A stretch of 64,000 bases of DNA from Chalara sp. BL73 (GCA_918026815.1 CAKJVC010000072.1:186001-250000); one strand, 5' to 3'; positions 43,683 through 55,780 are shown, counted from the stretch's first letter. Notes: generated from the sequence alone by a model not told the origin. A program made the numbers and translations.

Positions 43683-45139
43683 TTACAGTACTGGAATAGG
43701 CACAGGTCCTACCGGCCCGCTTGAGGCGGCTAGATTCGCTTGATGCATCGTCCTTGGGCCATAATGATCAGGGTAGTCAACCGCTGAATGAAATACACTC
43801 CAATTGTCCCACATCTGGACGTCTCCTTCATCCACGGGAGCCATGAGCACATACTCTGGCTTGATGATCCTCTCTTGCCATCCAATAAGCAGTGCCCTGA
43901 TCTCATTTACATCATCCACAACCTTTACCTCGCTGGTAGGCGTGGCTCTGAGGAACATTTTCCGGACACAGATTGTGTGGACTTGTAACGCCTTTTCACC
44001 ATTAGGCGTCATCCATACCATAGGATACTGAAGTTGGTCCATTAGAGAGAATTGTCGAAGCACAATTGGGAAAACTTACAGTCTTGATCTTCTTGGGATC
44101 CCATTCTGGTAGTTCTTCTAGCTTATGCTCAAGCCCTTCCGTCTCCAGCCCTAAGCCATTGGCTCGGCCTTTGCAGTTCTCGATGTACAAGTATGGGAAT
44201 GGCGCGTACCTAATTGTCACTCAACATCAGAAAAAATATCGGAAAGCTTCTTAGGGGGAACTTGCTCAACCCAGCTGTTATCCGCCATTGTTTGCTCTTC
44301 CTCAGTGAGCAGGCTATATAACTGAGTGTTGCTCACGAAGGCAGTCTGTCCGGGCTTAGTCTTCATGCTCATTCCACTCCCGTCATCCCAGTTGATAGTG
44401 AGTTCTGGCCCGACGGGAGACTTGACGCAACGGAGAGCTGTGAAGCGTGGAGGTTCGCGATCGTACAATGGTGCATCGATATGCCATCTTTGGAACTGGG
44501 TGTTGCCTTGGTTAAAGGACTCCTCAGATGGTGGATATCTGTGATAATCCAAGCTTGCACCTCCCAATGCAGTGTGGTTCTTGACTAGATAGAGAGTCGT
44601 GTTAGTCTTGGTGTCTTTCATATAAAGCAGTAATAGGAACCTGACGAGATACACATGTGTAGATTACGAAATGGCAATTGCCGTGAAGAACTCCATTTTA
44701 GAACAACTCACTTCCATAATGATCTTCTCCTTGAAAGCCCTTCCCGATGAGTCTCACGTTTGGAGCCGCTGGAATACCATGCACAACTCGTTTCTACTTC
44801 AAGTCAAAAGCTAGCCTCCAAAATACCGGGGCCACAAACCGAGAGCATTCCACCAGTCTTCTGAAATTCTTGTACTGTGCCATGTCCGTGTATTTTGGGG
44901 GCCTTGGGATCAAGTCTAGAGATCATCTCCCAATGTTTCACTGGATTCAGGTCATGCTGGTCTTTGATTACAATAAGCTGATACTTGTGCGTCGCTTCTC
45001 TCAGAATCTCGAGGTCCTCGTCTGAGAGATTGTTCAGATCAACTCCCATGACGGTTGCACCAAGAGTGCATTTCTTGTCTAAAGCATGCTTAAGTGGGGC
45101 TATGGTAATGTTTGACCCTTGAAGCCTAGAAGGAGACAT
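43683..45139 (-). CDS. Fe(II)/2-oxoglutarate dioxygenase, TfdA/XanA-like (copy 2)
   Basis: Second member of the same oxygenase family. Exons 45139-44840, 44793-44712, 44584-44266, 44209-44080 and 44027-43683 join to 391 residues. Iron ligands HxD in FQRWHIDAPLYD and His in WSVFHSAVDYP; Arg in YGPRTMHQANLAAS. Other family segments are LGATVMGVDLNNL, HKYQLIVIKDQ, GIPAAPNVRLIGKG, GQTAFVSNTQLY, YAPFPYLYIENC and GLGLETEGLEHKL. Intron 44265-44210 begins GCAAGT, a GC-AG intron: only this joins WVE to YAPFPY in frame. It is clearly diverged from copy 1 (different intron positions and loops), so not a recent duplicate. Confidence 0.9.
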
Positions 45140-46846
45140 CTTTATTTTTTTCCCCGGAAATAGTTGTAAGCAATAGGTAGAGTCTCAAGACAACTTAAGT
45201 TGTTAATTGTCTTGTGATCGAATATGACGTTTATACACCTATAAGATATCTGTGGTTTATTTCCAATGCAACGAAGCCTCGCAGAACTACTCTATCTCTT
45301 CGTCTCCCCTACTGCAGTGCTCTCTCCGAAATTGGTTCTCCAGCTCGGCCGTGATAGCGGGTTCGGGTATGATAGGTGAGAACACGGCAGTATCGGATCC
45401 CTCCGCATTTGGTATCACTTGCATTTAGGGGAACCAGGGAAGTGTCTCTAGCCGACTGATCCCTTCGAGTACTTCGAATCTGGATACCGAGTACAATTCT
45501 TGCAGGCCCTCAAACAATCGTCGATAGGCTTGATATCGATATTGGCATCATGTGGCCCACCAAAAATCATTTCTAGCCCCCCAATACAGCCATGGTCTAA
45601 CCAATGGATATTCGTATCCTCTCAACACAGGAACAGCCGACGGCCTGTTGCTCATTCAGAGGTTCTTCCCTAATCTCATCGATGTCGGATAACTCTGATT
45701 AATTGAAAGCTGGGAATCCCTTTACTGAACCATGGAAAGAAATGGTAAATTTCCTTTTGAAACAGTAGATTCATGAAACGCTATTGATACTTATGAGCAA
45801 ATAGCCGTCACTACTCCAATCTCTAGAGTATCAGTAACATTGGTATACACAAATATTGGCCCAACGAACAACTAACATTTAAAGTAGCCACAGTGAATAA
45901 AACATTAGAACTTCGTAGCTTAATAAATTAACTTCCAATATCAAAATGTACTTAATCTTAATCTGAAAGGTTTGGTGTGAGTGAAGAAATCCAGACTGCT
46001 ATTTTTAGCCTTCTTTAATCTCCTACCTGTGAAGTGTATCTGCTAATTTTGCGGATACACTGTCCGAGCATATGTCGCCTGCCATCTACTTATGAGATTG
46101 AGATCTTCCTTAAACGCTAGATAATAAATTGTTCGTTTCAAGTTCAGTCCAGCCTGTAAGAGCGCTCAAGGCTTCCTGAACTACCAAAATTTCACGTCCG
46201 AACCACATATCTATGTAGTCATAAAGATCAAAGCAACTTAGTGTAGGAAGGTTGGTTAGACTTTTGTGATGCAGCTGGGCCATGAAGATAAATCTTTACT
46301 ATCGTTCAGACATGAATCCGTCTGATTATTATCTTGAGTATATTCAACTCATATACTATAGAAAACCCCCCCCCCCTCCTTTCTCAGACACTGTACTGTA
46401 AACCAAGAAAATACGAAATTGCAATTAGGATACGAGTCTGTCCGATCCTGTTTCTATGCGTATCCGTGAATGGTGGGAAAGCCAATTTATATATAACAGA
46501 GAAACTAATATATGGCATTAGACTTTTAACAAGTACATCCAGCACATTGCGTCAAGTTGTAGAAACTAAACTTTAGTTTTCCCACTTTGACACCGAGCGA
46601 TCAGACTATTTGCTTCCCTAACTTCAGAAGTGTACAAGCTGTTAAGAATAGAGTGCACTGCGAAGGAATTAAAAGCTCTTCCAGATAACAATGTATATCG
46701 AGGTGTGAAAGGAATCTAGACCCAATTTTTCGATTGTTTCACGCAAACTAGTCCCAATCTGGATGAAAAGCTTCAACAAGCTCTAAAAATCGTAACCCAG
46801 ATATGAAGCACATCTGCAGCATATTAAAAACCTAAGATTCTGCATA
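45140..46846. other. Intergenic with a coding relic and a poly-C tract
   Basis: 1.7 kb. Contains the relic at 45287-45545 (separate entry) and a run of 11 C at 46366-46376 in the upstream region of the hydrolase gene; the rest is AT-rich. Confidence 0.5.
45287..45545 (-). pseudogene. Decayed coding relic, family not recognised
   Basis: One minus-strand frame reads like protein (QAYRRLFEGLQELYS, FEVLEGISRLETLPWFP), hits a TAA at 45427-45425 and continues in the same frame (MQVIPNAEGSDTAVFSPI, ENQFRREHCSRGDEE) to TAG at 45289. GC content is higher than the surroundings. I see no start and no partner exons, so a relic is the simplest reading. Confidence 0.35.
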
Positions 46847-47888
46847 ATGCCTCCTCGATTGGCGATCACTGCCATCATCCGAAATGCCACGCCATTAAAT
46901 CGAAGAGCCTACACTTCGTCACCAGTACCACTAGCTTTCGATTTGTACGAGTCGCCCAGAGGATCTAGTGCAAAGAATGCTCCGATAATTGTCATGCACG
47001 GCCTGTTCGGATCGAAGAGGAACAACAGGAGCATCAGTAAGTGAGCATAATGCTCGTTCTCTAAGCTGAATATCTACTAACTTTTTGTGCAGGGCATTGG
47101 CAAGAGACCTAGGGAGATCTGTATACGCAGTAGATTTGCGAAATCATGGAGAGTCGCCGCATAACCCGCGGCACGACTATATGGCGATGGCAGATGATGT
47201 TGCTGGATTTATAGAGGAGCATCATCTCACGGACTCGACACTCATCGGTCACTCGATGTACGTACCCATCCTCTGTCGCGACCACTCGACTTATAAGTAC
47301 CAGGGGTGCGAAAACAGCCATGGCATTGGCTCTCCGCTCTCCAGGATTGATGCGTGATATCGTCTCGGTAGATAATGCGCCGATAGATGCGGCACTCTTG
47401 AGCAGTTTTGGCAAATATATCCAGGGTATGAAGAAAATCGAGGAAGCTGGTGTTACAAAGCAGGCTGAAGCGGACGAGATATTGAAGAACTATGAGGAAG
47501 CACTGCCGATACGGCAGTTCCTGCTAACAAATCTTCAACGCAAACCTGACGAGAAAACGCAGACTTTTAGAGTCCCACTTAAGATACTTGGTGGTGCTTT
47601 GGATAATCTTGGAGACTTTCCGTTCAAGGATCCTGACGCAGTTCGATTTGAAAAGCCTACGTTGTTCGTGAGAGGAACCCAAAGCCCTTACGTGCCAGAT
47701 GAAGCGCTTCCCATCATCGGGAAATTCTTTCCAAGGTTTGAACTGGCGGATATAGACTGTGGGCACTGGGTTATTTCAGAAAAACCAGAAGACTTTAGAA
47801 GAGGTATGTGCTACCATTTCCACCCTGAAAATGCTGCTAATCCTATCGCAATCCAGCAGTGGTAGACTTTCTCAAACCCAAAGAATAG
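46847..47888 (+). CDS. Mitochondrial alpha/beta hydrolase (ABHD11/IMO32-like)
   Basis: Exons 46847-47040, 47093-47257, 47304-47803 and 47857-47888 join to 296 residues. The first ~25 residues are basic and hydroxylated (a mitochondrial presequence, RNATPLNRRAYTSS). Fold markers: IIVMHGLFGSKRNN (oxyanion hole), YAVDLRNHGESPH, nucleophile elbow IGHSMGAKTAMALAL (the Ser codon lies just before a splice junction), LFVRGTQSPYVPDE and the His in DIDCGHWVISEKPEDF. These are the signatures of the ABHD11/YGR031W group. Substrate unknown; acyl-chain hydrolysis is likely. Confidence 0.9.
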
Positions 47889-47995
47889 AATGTAGATTGC
47901 TCATGAAGACAAAATAATGTATAAGGGTATCATGCCCAAAACCAGCACATTAAACTCCATTGCTTACATCTACCCAACCATGAACCATGCCATCA

Positions 47996-48709
47996 TCAAC
48001 AAGCACACCCCCCTTCTGTATCGGTTGGTGGCCCGCCAACCTGAACCGTCCCACCCCGCCTCGATCCCGCGCTCAGGAGCTGCGGATCCTTGACGATGGC
48101 ATCTACGATCTCCACAAAGGGCTTCCGTACATTTTCTCTTGTCTTCGAGCTTACTTCGCAGAACTGGCAGTCATGTCTCGCAGCCAATGCTTCGCCTTCC
48201 TCGTATTTCACTACCCGTGCTGAAGCTGCTTTGTCCAATTTGCTGCCTACAAGATACATCTTTGCGCCGGGAATGGCATTTGACTCTGCCTCATCGAACC
48301 AACGTTCCATAGCGTGAAAGCTGTCACGGTTGGATATGTCGTAGACAAGTATGACGCCATGGGCGCCTCGGTAATAGGAGTTAGAGAGCGTGCGGAAACG
48401 TTCCTGGCCAGCAGTGTCTAGAAGGTTTAGTCGATAAGATGTCCCGTGGACGGATAGTTTTTTAGCCTGAAAATAGGTTAATACTGAGGTAGAGTGTACA
48501 AGTCCGTAAGATATACCTTGAAGTCAACCCCTATTGTGGCTGTAGAAGACTCGGAGTCGAACTGGTCGTCACAGTACCGTATCAACACTTGAGGCACCCA
48601 ATTAGTAGTGGCAATATATAGGAAAGGAGTGCGCACAAGCGGATTTTCCTGCTCCGGATGGCCCGATCATCAGGATCTTCAGGGTCGGGAGAGACTCGTC
48701 GGATGCCAT
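47996..48709 (-). CDS. Rab18-like small GTPase
   Basis: Vesicle/lipid-droplet Rab GTPase. Exons 48709-48637, 48587-48517 and 48466-47996 join to 204 residues. P-loop GPSGAGKSALL, switch I STATIGVDFK, switch II LDTAGQERFRTL, YYRGAHGVILVYD, GSKLDK and the VSSK motif; the C-terminus Gly-Gly-Cys-Ala-Cys is a CxC geranylgeranylation site. The first intron uses donor GTGCGC. Tail-to-tail with the mitochondrial hydrolase (about 110 bp). Confidence 0.92.
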
Positions 48710-49052
48710 GTTGTATATTTGTTACTAGTTGTGGGCGAAATATGTTGTGAAAGTCGTGGCTACGATTCTCAAAATTATGAACAAGGAACCAGAATGACAT
48801 AAATACCACATCCCTGCAATTATATTCACATGTGGCGTATCGGCGTTAGGCGATATCACAAACACTTTCTAACCATTCAGTCACAGCGCCGCTAGGCAGA
48901 CTCCATTTTTGCTTTTTAGTATTTTTGGCATTCAATGTTGCTAGCATCATGCTAACATAGCATACAAGTCACGCACGCCATATGCCCAAAGCAGACCAGA
49001 ATGCAAATGACCAGTATAGAAACCCCAGCCCCAGTTATCATTCATATGCCGT
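48710..49052. other. Intergenic Rab18 / RPS1
   Basis: 343 bp; Rab18-like promoter and RPS1 3' UTR; nothing else seen. Confidence 0.6.
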
Positions 49053-50080
49053 TTATACCTCGTCCAACACCTTTTCCTTGAACTCTCGCTCAACCTTCTG
49101 ACCTGACTCATCTGTGTTGGACTCGCCGTGGAGGTTAAGAAGAGCGCCAAGGTCAAACTTGGGTGCCTTCAAGAGCTTGACTTTGCGGATGTGGACCTGT
49201 TTTGGGTTAGTAATTAAGTCTTAACCATGCCAAATTAAGACGCACGTTTTGTAATGGGTAAATGCCTTGGGTAGCCTTCTCAATTTCACGGCCAATGACC
49301 TCAGGGATGAGCTTGGCGGTAAGTTGCGTGAGAGTGCAGCTGGAAGCCTCGCGTTGAATGATGTCAGTCATCTTCTTGCGGATGGCTCTAATTTGCGAAG
49401 AGGCGGCATAGGTGGTCTTCTTGATTTGGTTTGGGCGACGCTTGGTGAAAGCAATAGCGAAGAGTCGGAGGAGATAGTCGTCGGTGGTCTTCACGGTGAT
49501 GTTGGCCTCAATCAAGGATTGCCACTTTCGAACGAGAGATCTAAGCTTATCGGAGGTGAAATCCAGACCATGGAAGTTGGTCAAGCAGTTCTTGCCTTGA
49601 ACCTCGTCGACACGGAGCTTAATCTTTCGGAAAGCATGGTCCTCATCCTTCTGTAAATCCGCTAAAGATACCTCGAAAATCCGTCCCTTCAGAGCATCGT
49701 TTGCATTCTTCAAACCAGTAGTTCTGTTTACCAGAGTCTTTCCAACACTATAGAATTGTTAGATTCTTTCTGCAGTATAATGTGTAGATTATATCGTACT
49801 CCCTAACGTTGAAGGATGATGGCGCCTAGAATATCGTTAGTCCTTGCTTGTCTCGTGTTTCCGTCTTGATGCGCATACCTTGACTTGATACCAATCCTTA
49901 CGTGTGAAGGGGTCTTGAGTCTTCTTCTTGAGACCCTTCTTGCCCTTTGAAAGTCTCTTGTTCCTGTTTTGCATCTGTTAGATATCATTCTCTCATACCC
50001 CTCCAATGCCTCGTGAATCGGGATACGCTGCTTGCTTTTGCCATATCCAAGGAGATGGGTGCTTACTTTCCGACAGCCAT
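49053..50080 (-). CDS. RPS1: 40S ribosomal protein eS1 (S3a)
   Basis: Small-subunit ribosomal protein. Five exons, 50080-50067, 49963-49879, 49825-49800, 49747-49246 and 49196-49053, join to 256 residues, the standard length. Markers: MAVGK split by intron 1 after 14 coding bases, [77 protein letters not shown] and [17 protein letters not shown]. Early introns in the first 50 codons are typical for fungal ribosomal protein genes. Last intron donor GTGCGT. Confidence 0.97.
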
Positions 50081-50978
50081 GATTGCGATCGTCTACGCAG
50101 TCAAAGTTCTGTTGGGTGAAAGAGTTGTCGTCGGATTGTCGAAATTCTTAGGTTGAAGGTATAATTTTGCGAATGTGTGCGGGCTAGGCGAGCCAATCGC
50201 ACTAGTGAAAAGTGGGCCACTATATTCACCTTCTTTGCCCCTTTGCCTCCTCCTCTCTTCCTCCTCCCTTACAATACTTGATATACTAAGATGAACCCAT
50301 CCAAAAAATACCGCGCTGGGGTGTATTTCTTGTATCCTGAATACATCGGAAGCAGTAGCGAGATTGCCCTATCAACAAGAAAATCCAGGGGCTTCTTTTG
50401 ACCCGGGATAATCTCCAGATACTGATAAAAAGAGTCTGTCACCGCCCTTGTGACCTTGTTATCGGTCTCTGTTATGAATGCTATCCTAATTACAGTGCAC
50501 GATAAAAATGAGCACGCGGTGCGATGCCTCATGGAGAAGCTTTGGTCGCAAGGGATTTAGTTCTACGATGTTTGCATCCGCCAAGTTTGAAATCATGTTG
50601 GACATCGTCACTCCCATACACCAAATCAATGTTCACCATTTGCTCAATTTTTGGGGCACCACTGTCAAGAGATGAGACCAAGAATGCGCTTCTCGTGTGG
50701 GAGAGGATTATATTCAATATTTTGAGCTTTATGTGCAGTGATTATTCGCTCGCCCAAAGAAGTCCACAATGATTAAGAAAAAGCACTTCGTCTGTGGTGA
50801 GGTCTTGACACAATGAAGGCGTGTATCCAAGACCTCATGGCATTATATCCCCCGATTCGATGTTCCAACCAATAGCGCCAATTGCTCCATACTCTGGATG
50901 TACATTCCTCCTGTTTTCAGGTCCATCAATCATTTCCCTCAACGCCGACCCTAGTCATGATTCGTGGCCTTAGTCTCT
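50081..50978. other. Intergenic
   Basis: 900 bp. The RPS1 promoter side is CT-rich (50228-50276), typical for strongly expressed fungal genes; no further gene seen. Confidence 0.5.
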
Positions 50979-51440
50979 TCATGGTACACCTTTCTCTTGC
51001 CTCCCGTCTATCCTCGCTTCATCCTCTTCAAACTCTTCAAAGTCCTCAAAGCTCGGGAAGCTGAAGTAGTTTCCGGCTATACAGCATGATTAACTATATC
51101 TCTTGGTTCGGATGCTCTGCTACTTACAATACTGCTGAGTTGCGTTCTCAAAAGGTTCCTTCCTTTCCATATTGGCACTTGCAGGTGATTGTAAGGGACT
51201 CGAGCATGAACTACTAGGAGAATGCCTTATTGCGTGTTCATGTTGAGCGGTCGAGTAGCTTGCTACTCTTGTAAGAATAGTGGCAGCACCATAACTTTGC
51301 AGCGTTGCTAAATCTTTTCTCGAAGCATTAGATGTTGCCAATTGTGGGCATGTTGCACTGGCTCTCATAAGCCTTGGTCTTGTAGAAGGTGTCTTCGGAG
51401 AAGTATTGCGGGAACTGCTTTTCGACGGCATCTCCACCAA
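50979..51440 (-). CDS. Small Ser-rich protein with acidic C-terminus, unknown function
   Basis: Exons 51440-51128 and 51076-50979 (intron GTAAGT...TATAG, 51 bp) join in phase 1 to 136 residues. The N-terminal 100 residues are Ser/Thr/Arg/Pro-rich and probably disordered (SSSRNTSPKTPSTRPRL). The second exon encodes a compact aromatic/acidic motif, GNYFSFPSFEDFEEFEEDEA, which looks conserved-protein-like. I recognise no domain. The correct splice frame and the composition contrast support a real gene; further 5' exons are possible because a frame continues upstream. Confidence 0.5.
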
Positions 51441-52774
51441 TTGGCAAATAGGGACGCTGACGATGAGGAGCAGTAGGGTGATTGTGTAGACAGAGTAATC
51501 GCTACTTCCCTTTCAAATAAGCTTTGTGCCGCAACGGAAATCAGAATAAAGATCAACCTCAAATGTTTGGCAGGGAGATTCAAATTCAGCGATCCTCTCG
51601 TGTATAAGGCATCCAGAGGTCAGCACAACAAAAGCATGCCGAGCTAAGGACGCCTCCATTACCCCATCTCAAGTGTAGTCTTCGCCACATGTCGGCCTGT
51701 CAGTGAGTATGCGAAGACCTTTGCGTGTCCGCCTGAAAATGTGGTGTGGTTTGAGTGGACATGGGCGTGCAGCTCACCCACTCTACAATGCATGCACCCA
51801 ATGCAGCTTATAACCGTGCTTTCCCCTCCACGGCTTACGGCCTACAAGCCCCTATCACTTCTCCCAAGTTTTAGTAAGAACCCTGGAAATCCCGATCAGG
51901 TAGCACTTTTGAAAAACATTTTAAACGCGGATGTAACGACTTTTCTCAATGGCCTCGATCTTGCTATAATTTTCATCCCATTTTTGATACATGTGCATTT
52001 GGTAGCATCAGTATTGCCTCACAAGTTGCTCAAAAACGGGCCTTAGGAATCTGTTTCCACTCAAGCGAGAAATCTAGACAACGAAATGGACTCCCTCTAG
52101 TAAACTAAAGACGGCTCTTCAGGCATTTATGCAGGTACATTCTGACGTATCAACGTCCAGTCCGATTTTATGCTCCGTCACCACACATGATCAATGATCA
52201 ATACTGTATTGGGATCAGTCACCATCGCTTATGGAGTAAGACGCTTGATTGATTACTTACTCTTCCCAGCTTCTTCCCTTCACTGCTGCAAGTTCCTCTT
52301 CCGCCATTCGACGGCCTTTGGTGAGCTATCCTTGTAATCGTATTTAGCTTTTATCATCTGAAAATGAGTGGAGTGACGAACCTGCGGTTATTTTGGCATA
52401 TCTCTACTCGAGAACCAGCTGGTACCCCAGGATTCGGGAAGTTCAGCCCGTTCATGGATAGGAGTGCCTTGATTCACGCTGCGATTGAGCGTTAGTAAGC
52501 CTTTACATATAAACATACTCACTTACTTTCTCGTGCTAAACATGAGATTAATCTTAATCCCGAACCAATGAAGGATATCAGACATTAACGCTTGGAACCT
52601 CTTATCTTTAACTCAGGCGATATTTCCCGTACGTTTGAAATAATCCAATCCACGATCCAATCCACGCTTCCTGGCATTGTACACGAGATACTGCAATATG
52701 AGTTTAGCAGGGCGTCTGTGGGATACAATCATTGCCAGCCCTAGGACGAATGCATGACATGGGGTGAGATGTAA
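51441..52774. other. Gene-poor region
   Basis: 1.3 kb with short frames that resemble nothing; no repeats recognised. Confidence 0.4.
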
Positions 52775-53465
52775 CTACCTACATGACCTCTCTTTAGGCT
52801 CTTCCTTCTTTCTTGAAATATAACGGGCCCAGAAGGGCCTCTGTACATATAAAATTAATTGGTCACACCTGATAAGAACGCCGTCGCCTTCCAATTGTGC
52901 TTCTTTGACTACCTCTTCAATTCCGTAAATCAGATATGGACGACAAGTGCAGATATCAGATCCGAAGACGTCACCTCCGAGTCGAATAATGCCTCCCTGC
53001 GAATCACAAAAGATCTACGGTTCTTACCTCGTCATGGACGCTCAATGCCAGCCTGAAATTCTCGTCTGACACTTTTGCAGGGTCACCAAAGCAATATATT
53101 ATGAGTCTATTGAGAGTCAAGCTAAAAAATGACAATGGCCGCAAACTCGCATCTACGATCTGAAGCATAGCTGTGCCAATTGGTGGGAGGAATGCTTTTA
53201 TGTCACAAACAGGTAATGGGGTCTGGGTATGATCCTCCCGTATGTTCGAAGAGCGACCTCCTAAGCACTCCGTCTTCTTTCATATAGACAATAAGCCTAG
53301 GTTCATTGCACGATTTATTATCAGAGCCCTACCAATACCAAATCTCCCAGATACTCCCTATTAGCATTATTTATATAGAAGGAGCTATATCAATCCAAAT
53401 ACTAGGTACACACCAGCAATTACCATACTAGTTCCACCGCGAATTTCGTTGCAGCCCGTCCACCT
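52775..53465 (-). other. Coding-like minus-strand segments, unassigned
   Basis: Three neighbouring segments read like protein on the minus strand. One at about 53465-53420 contains WTGCNEIRGG. One at 53329-53225 contains EPRLIVYMKEDGVLRRSLFE. One at 53200-52775 contains KAFLPPIGTAMLQIVDASL, then CFGDPAKVSDENFRLALS and SDICTCRPYLIYGIEEVV. The apparent introns between them (about 31-90 bp) are not all of plausible size and one junction is out of frame. This is either an unrecognised small-exon gene or a decayed one. Confidence 0.3.
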
Positions 53466-53603
53466 GAGGAATTAGGAGTCAATAGATATCTATATTTAGG
53501 GAATTGATGATATGCCAATTCATTTCAGCATATCTTGCCATTGAAGGCTCTTCTACATCTCAGAATTTTGATTTTTAGGGCACAATATCCTCACAAACGC
53601 CGT

Positions 53604-54839
53604 TTTCGAACACTCTGCTCCAGTTCGGGTAACTCATTAGATATTAACGGACGTAGAGAGATTTCAGGAATATATATACCTTCATTTGATCTTTGGTGAT
53701 TGATAGGATCTGTTGGCATCAAATTTTCAATCGTCACGGAGCTTGAGCTATCAATTTCAGCTTCAATAACCGAATGAGCTTATCATCAAAACCAAGACAT
53801 GAGATACTTCGAGGCTTTCTATAAGATAGTTTCAAGGCAGCCCAGTCTTTCAGTTCTCCAAATATGTCCAGACGGAATTTGCTCCGCGGTTGAAGATGGA
53901 TTAATACACCAAATGTTATGTTACATGATTGACACTCTACATACCAATGGTTAGCCTGATATCAACTGCTTGACCGTGAGTTCAGCGCGTAAAAAATACA
54001 AGGCTACATACCATTCTCCGTTTTTATTATATCTCTAAACAGCCATGGTGGCGAGATGCCCTGAGGATCCATCAACACTATCTTTTCTCGGATTGGACCA
54101 CTAAGGAAATGGTCCAATGTTGACAATCGCCTACTGGGCGCACCGGCACCGTAGCTTTTGCCGTTCCATCTGAACTGGGAGCTCAAGAGTCGGTTTGAGA
54201 AAAAAAAAACTGGCCCTTGAGCTTACGGCTCCTATAGAATAACTTCATCCCTTGGGGCGAGTAAGCTTACTTCTGCGTTCGTGAAATATGACACAGGGTA
54301 GAGGTGACTATAAGTCTTGCTCGAATCGATATTTCTCTGGGTCGAGCATAGACAGCGAAGTCCAATGCTCCAGAGAATCAACACGCTAGCGAGACATACT
54401 AAAAGAAAATACTCTTTTGGATTAACATCAGGCCAAATTAAGAAGTTGTATTCCTTCCAGTCTTCAGGTAGGCATATCTAAATGCTCTTACTCATCTTGA
54501 AAGTATCGTGCGCATCGATATATTGAAGTTTGGAGTGGCGTCTCAGAAGTTGCGGAGAATTAACATGAAAGGTGGACACTAGCCTATGATCTTTACTAAT
54601 TTCCCTACTTGCGACTGCAAACGCATTTTAGATGAACTTTGTAGTGCTGTATGTCATCAGTGGCCAATAATCAATCACATTGTTCAGAAAGATTATCTCC
54701 AATAGTTATAATCTAGATTAGAACTATAAATTCAACGAAAAATTGGGTGTTTCATACCATTTCTTCTTCGAACACTCTGCGAATGTCTAGCTACTGCAAC
54801 AGGACCTCTCATCTGAGGATCTTTATGACCCAAATCCAT
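53604..54839 (-). pseudogene. Candidate membrane protein gene, probably damaged (in-frame TAG)
   Basis: Exons 54839-54758, 54614-54271, 54174-54012 and 53936 onwards join with correct phases and GT-AG borders. Exon 2 has one clear TM helix (FLLVCLASVLILWSIGLRC) preceded by DWKEYNFLIWPDVNPKE. Exon 3 contains RREKI-like PIREKIVLMDPQGISPPWLF. Exon 4 has ECQSCNITFGVLIHL and GELKDWAALKLSYRKPRSI, and a Ser-rich tail ends ELPELEQSVRKRRL before a TGA near 53604. In exon 2 a TAG (54480-54478) interrupts the frame unless a weak GTGTCC donor is used, and the tail needs a frame change near 53800. Family unknown. Confidence 0.4.
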
Positions 54840-55780
54840 GGCAAATGGATTAATGCCAGATTGACAAGGATAAGTACGGACTTTATAATTTATGAGGCAC
54901 CACGCAATACATTTCAAGGGCGAGGTTTACGTAAGAATAATTCTAGACGATGTTCCACTACTGGGTGTTCGGGTATGAGAGATGTGAACTATTTTGGCAG
55001 CAGGAGGTGACGGAGATCCAGTATTTTGGTCTCATCATGATGTGCCTTATCTAGACTTGCTATTTAGGAGCACGAATGCCAGCAGCCGCACCTTGAATGT
55101 CTTTAAATCTTGCAAGAACATTAACCCATTCTGATATGGACATCAACATTCGAAGCCAAATCATCTTGATTGGCTTGTAACTTCCGCAAGGTCACCGGGA
55201 TCTCCTTCATGATAGCTGCGTGATCAAGCCCATTAGGTGGCTATTTTGATAAAAGTGAATAGGAAAAGCGAACGAAATAAGGAGTTGGGGTTAAATGGCT
55301 GACATGTATATACGTGAGGACACTGGCACTCCGATCTCGCTAAAATGTGAGTCTTCAATCAAGGCACAGATAACAAGTGTGACAAAGTATGCGTATCAAC
55401 CAATTACGAAACGTGAAGTACATAATAAGCAAAAGACGAATTTCCTTAGATAACCCCCCTTAAGATAACTACAAACGTGAAGCTTAGGTTATGATTCATG
55501 AGCTGTGGAGTTGCGGGTCTAGAGAAGAAAGGGCATAAACAGACATCAAGTGTCTCATCCTCATCCCCATCCCGGTCCCACCTTCACCTTATTTATCAGA
55601 GCTTATCGACTGGACCACGAACCCTCCACCTTGCCATTGAACTCTTGTCTTTTTTTAAGGAGAACCAAACCACCACTACCTTATCGATCGAAATAGACGC
55701 GTCACAATTATCTTAGTGAAAAGCTCTTTCACGCATACGTCTTCGAAGTCGCCAAGTCTTCCAGAAATCCAGATCTCACT
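54840..55780. other. Intergenic with decayed coding-like DNA
   Basis: 940 bp upstream of ELF1. Around 55125-55215 a minus-strand frame reads MKEIPVTLRKLQANQDDLAS, possibly an exon of the neighbouring damaged gene; otherwise nothing recognised. Confidence 0.35.

Noticed and set aside
46366..46376. Run of 11 C as a telomere-like or regulatory signal
   Set aside because: A simple homopolymer without repeats around it; no support for a special role.
49267..49656. 129-codon plus-strand frame
   Set aside because: Antisense to the conserved RPS1 main exon.
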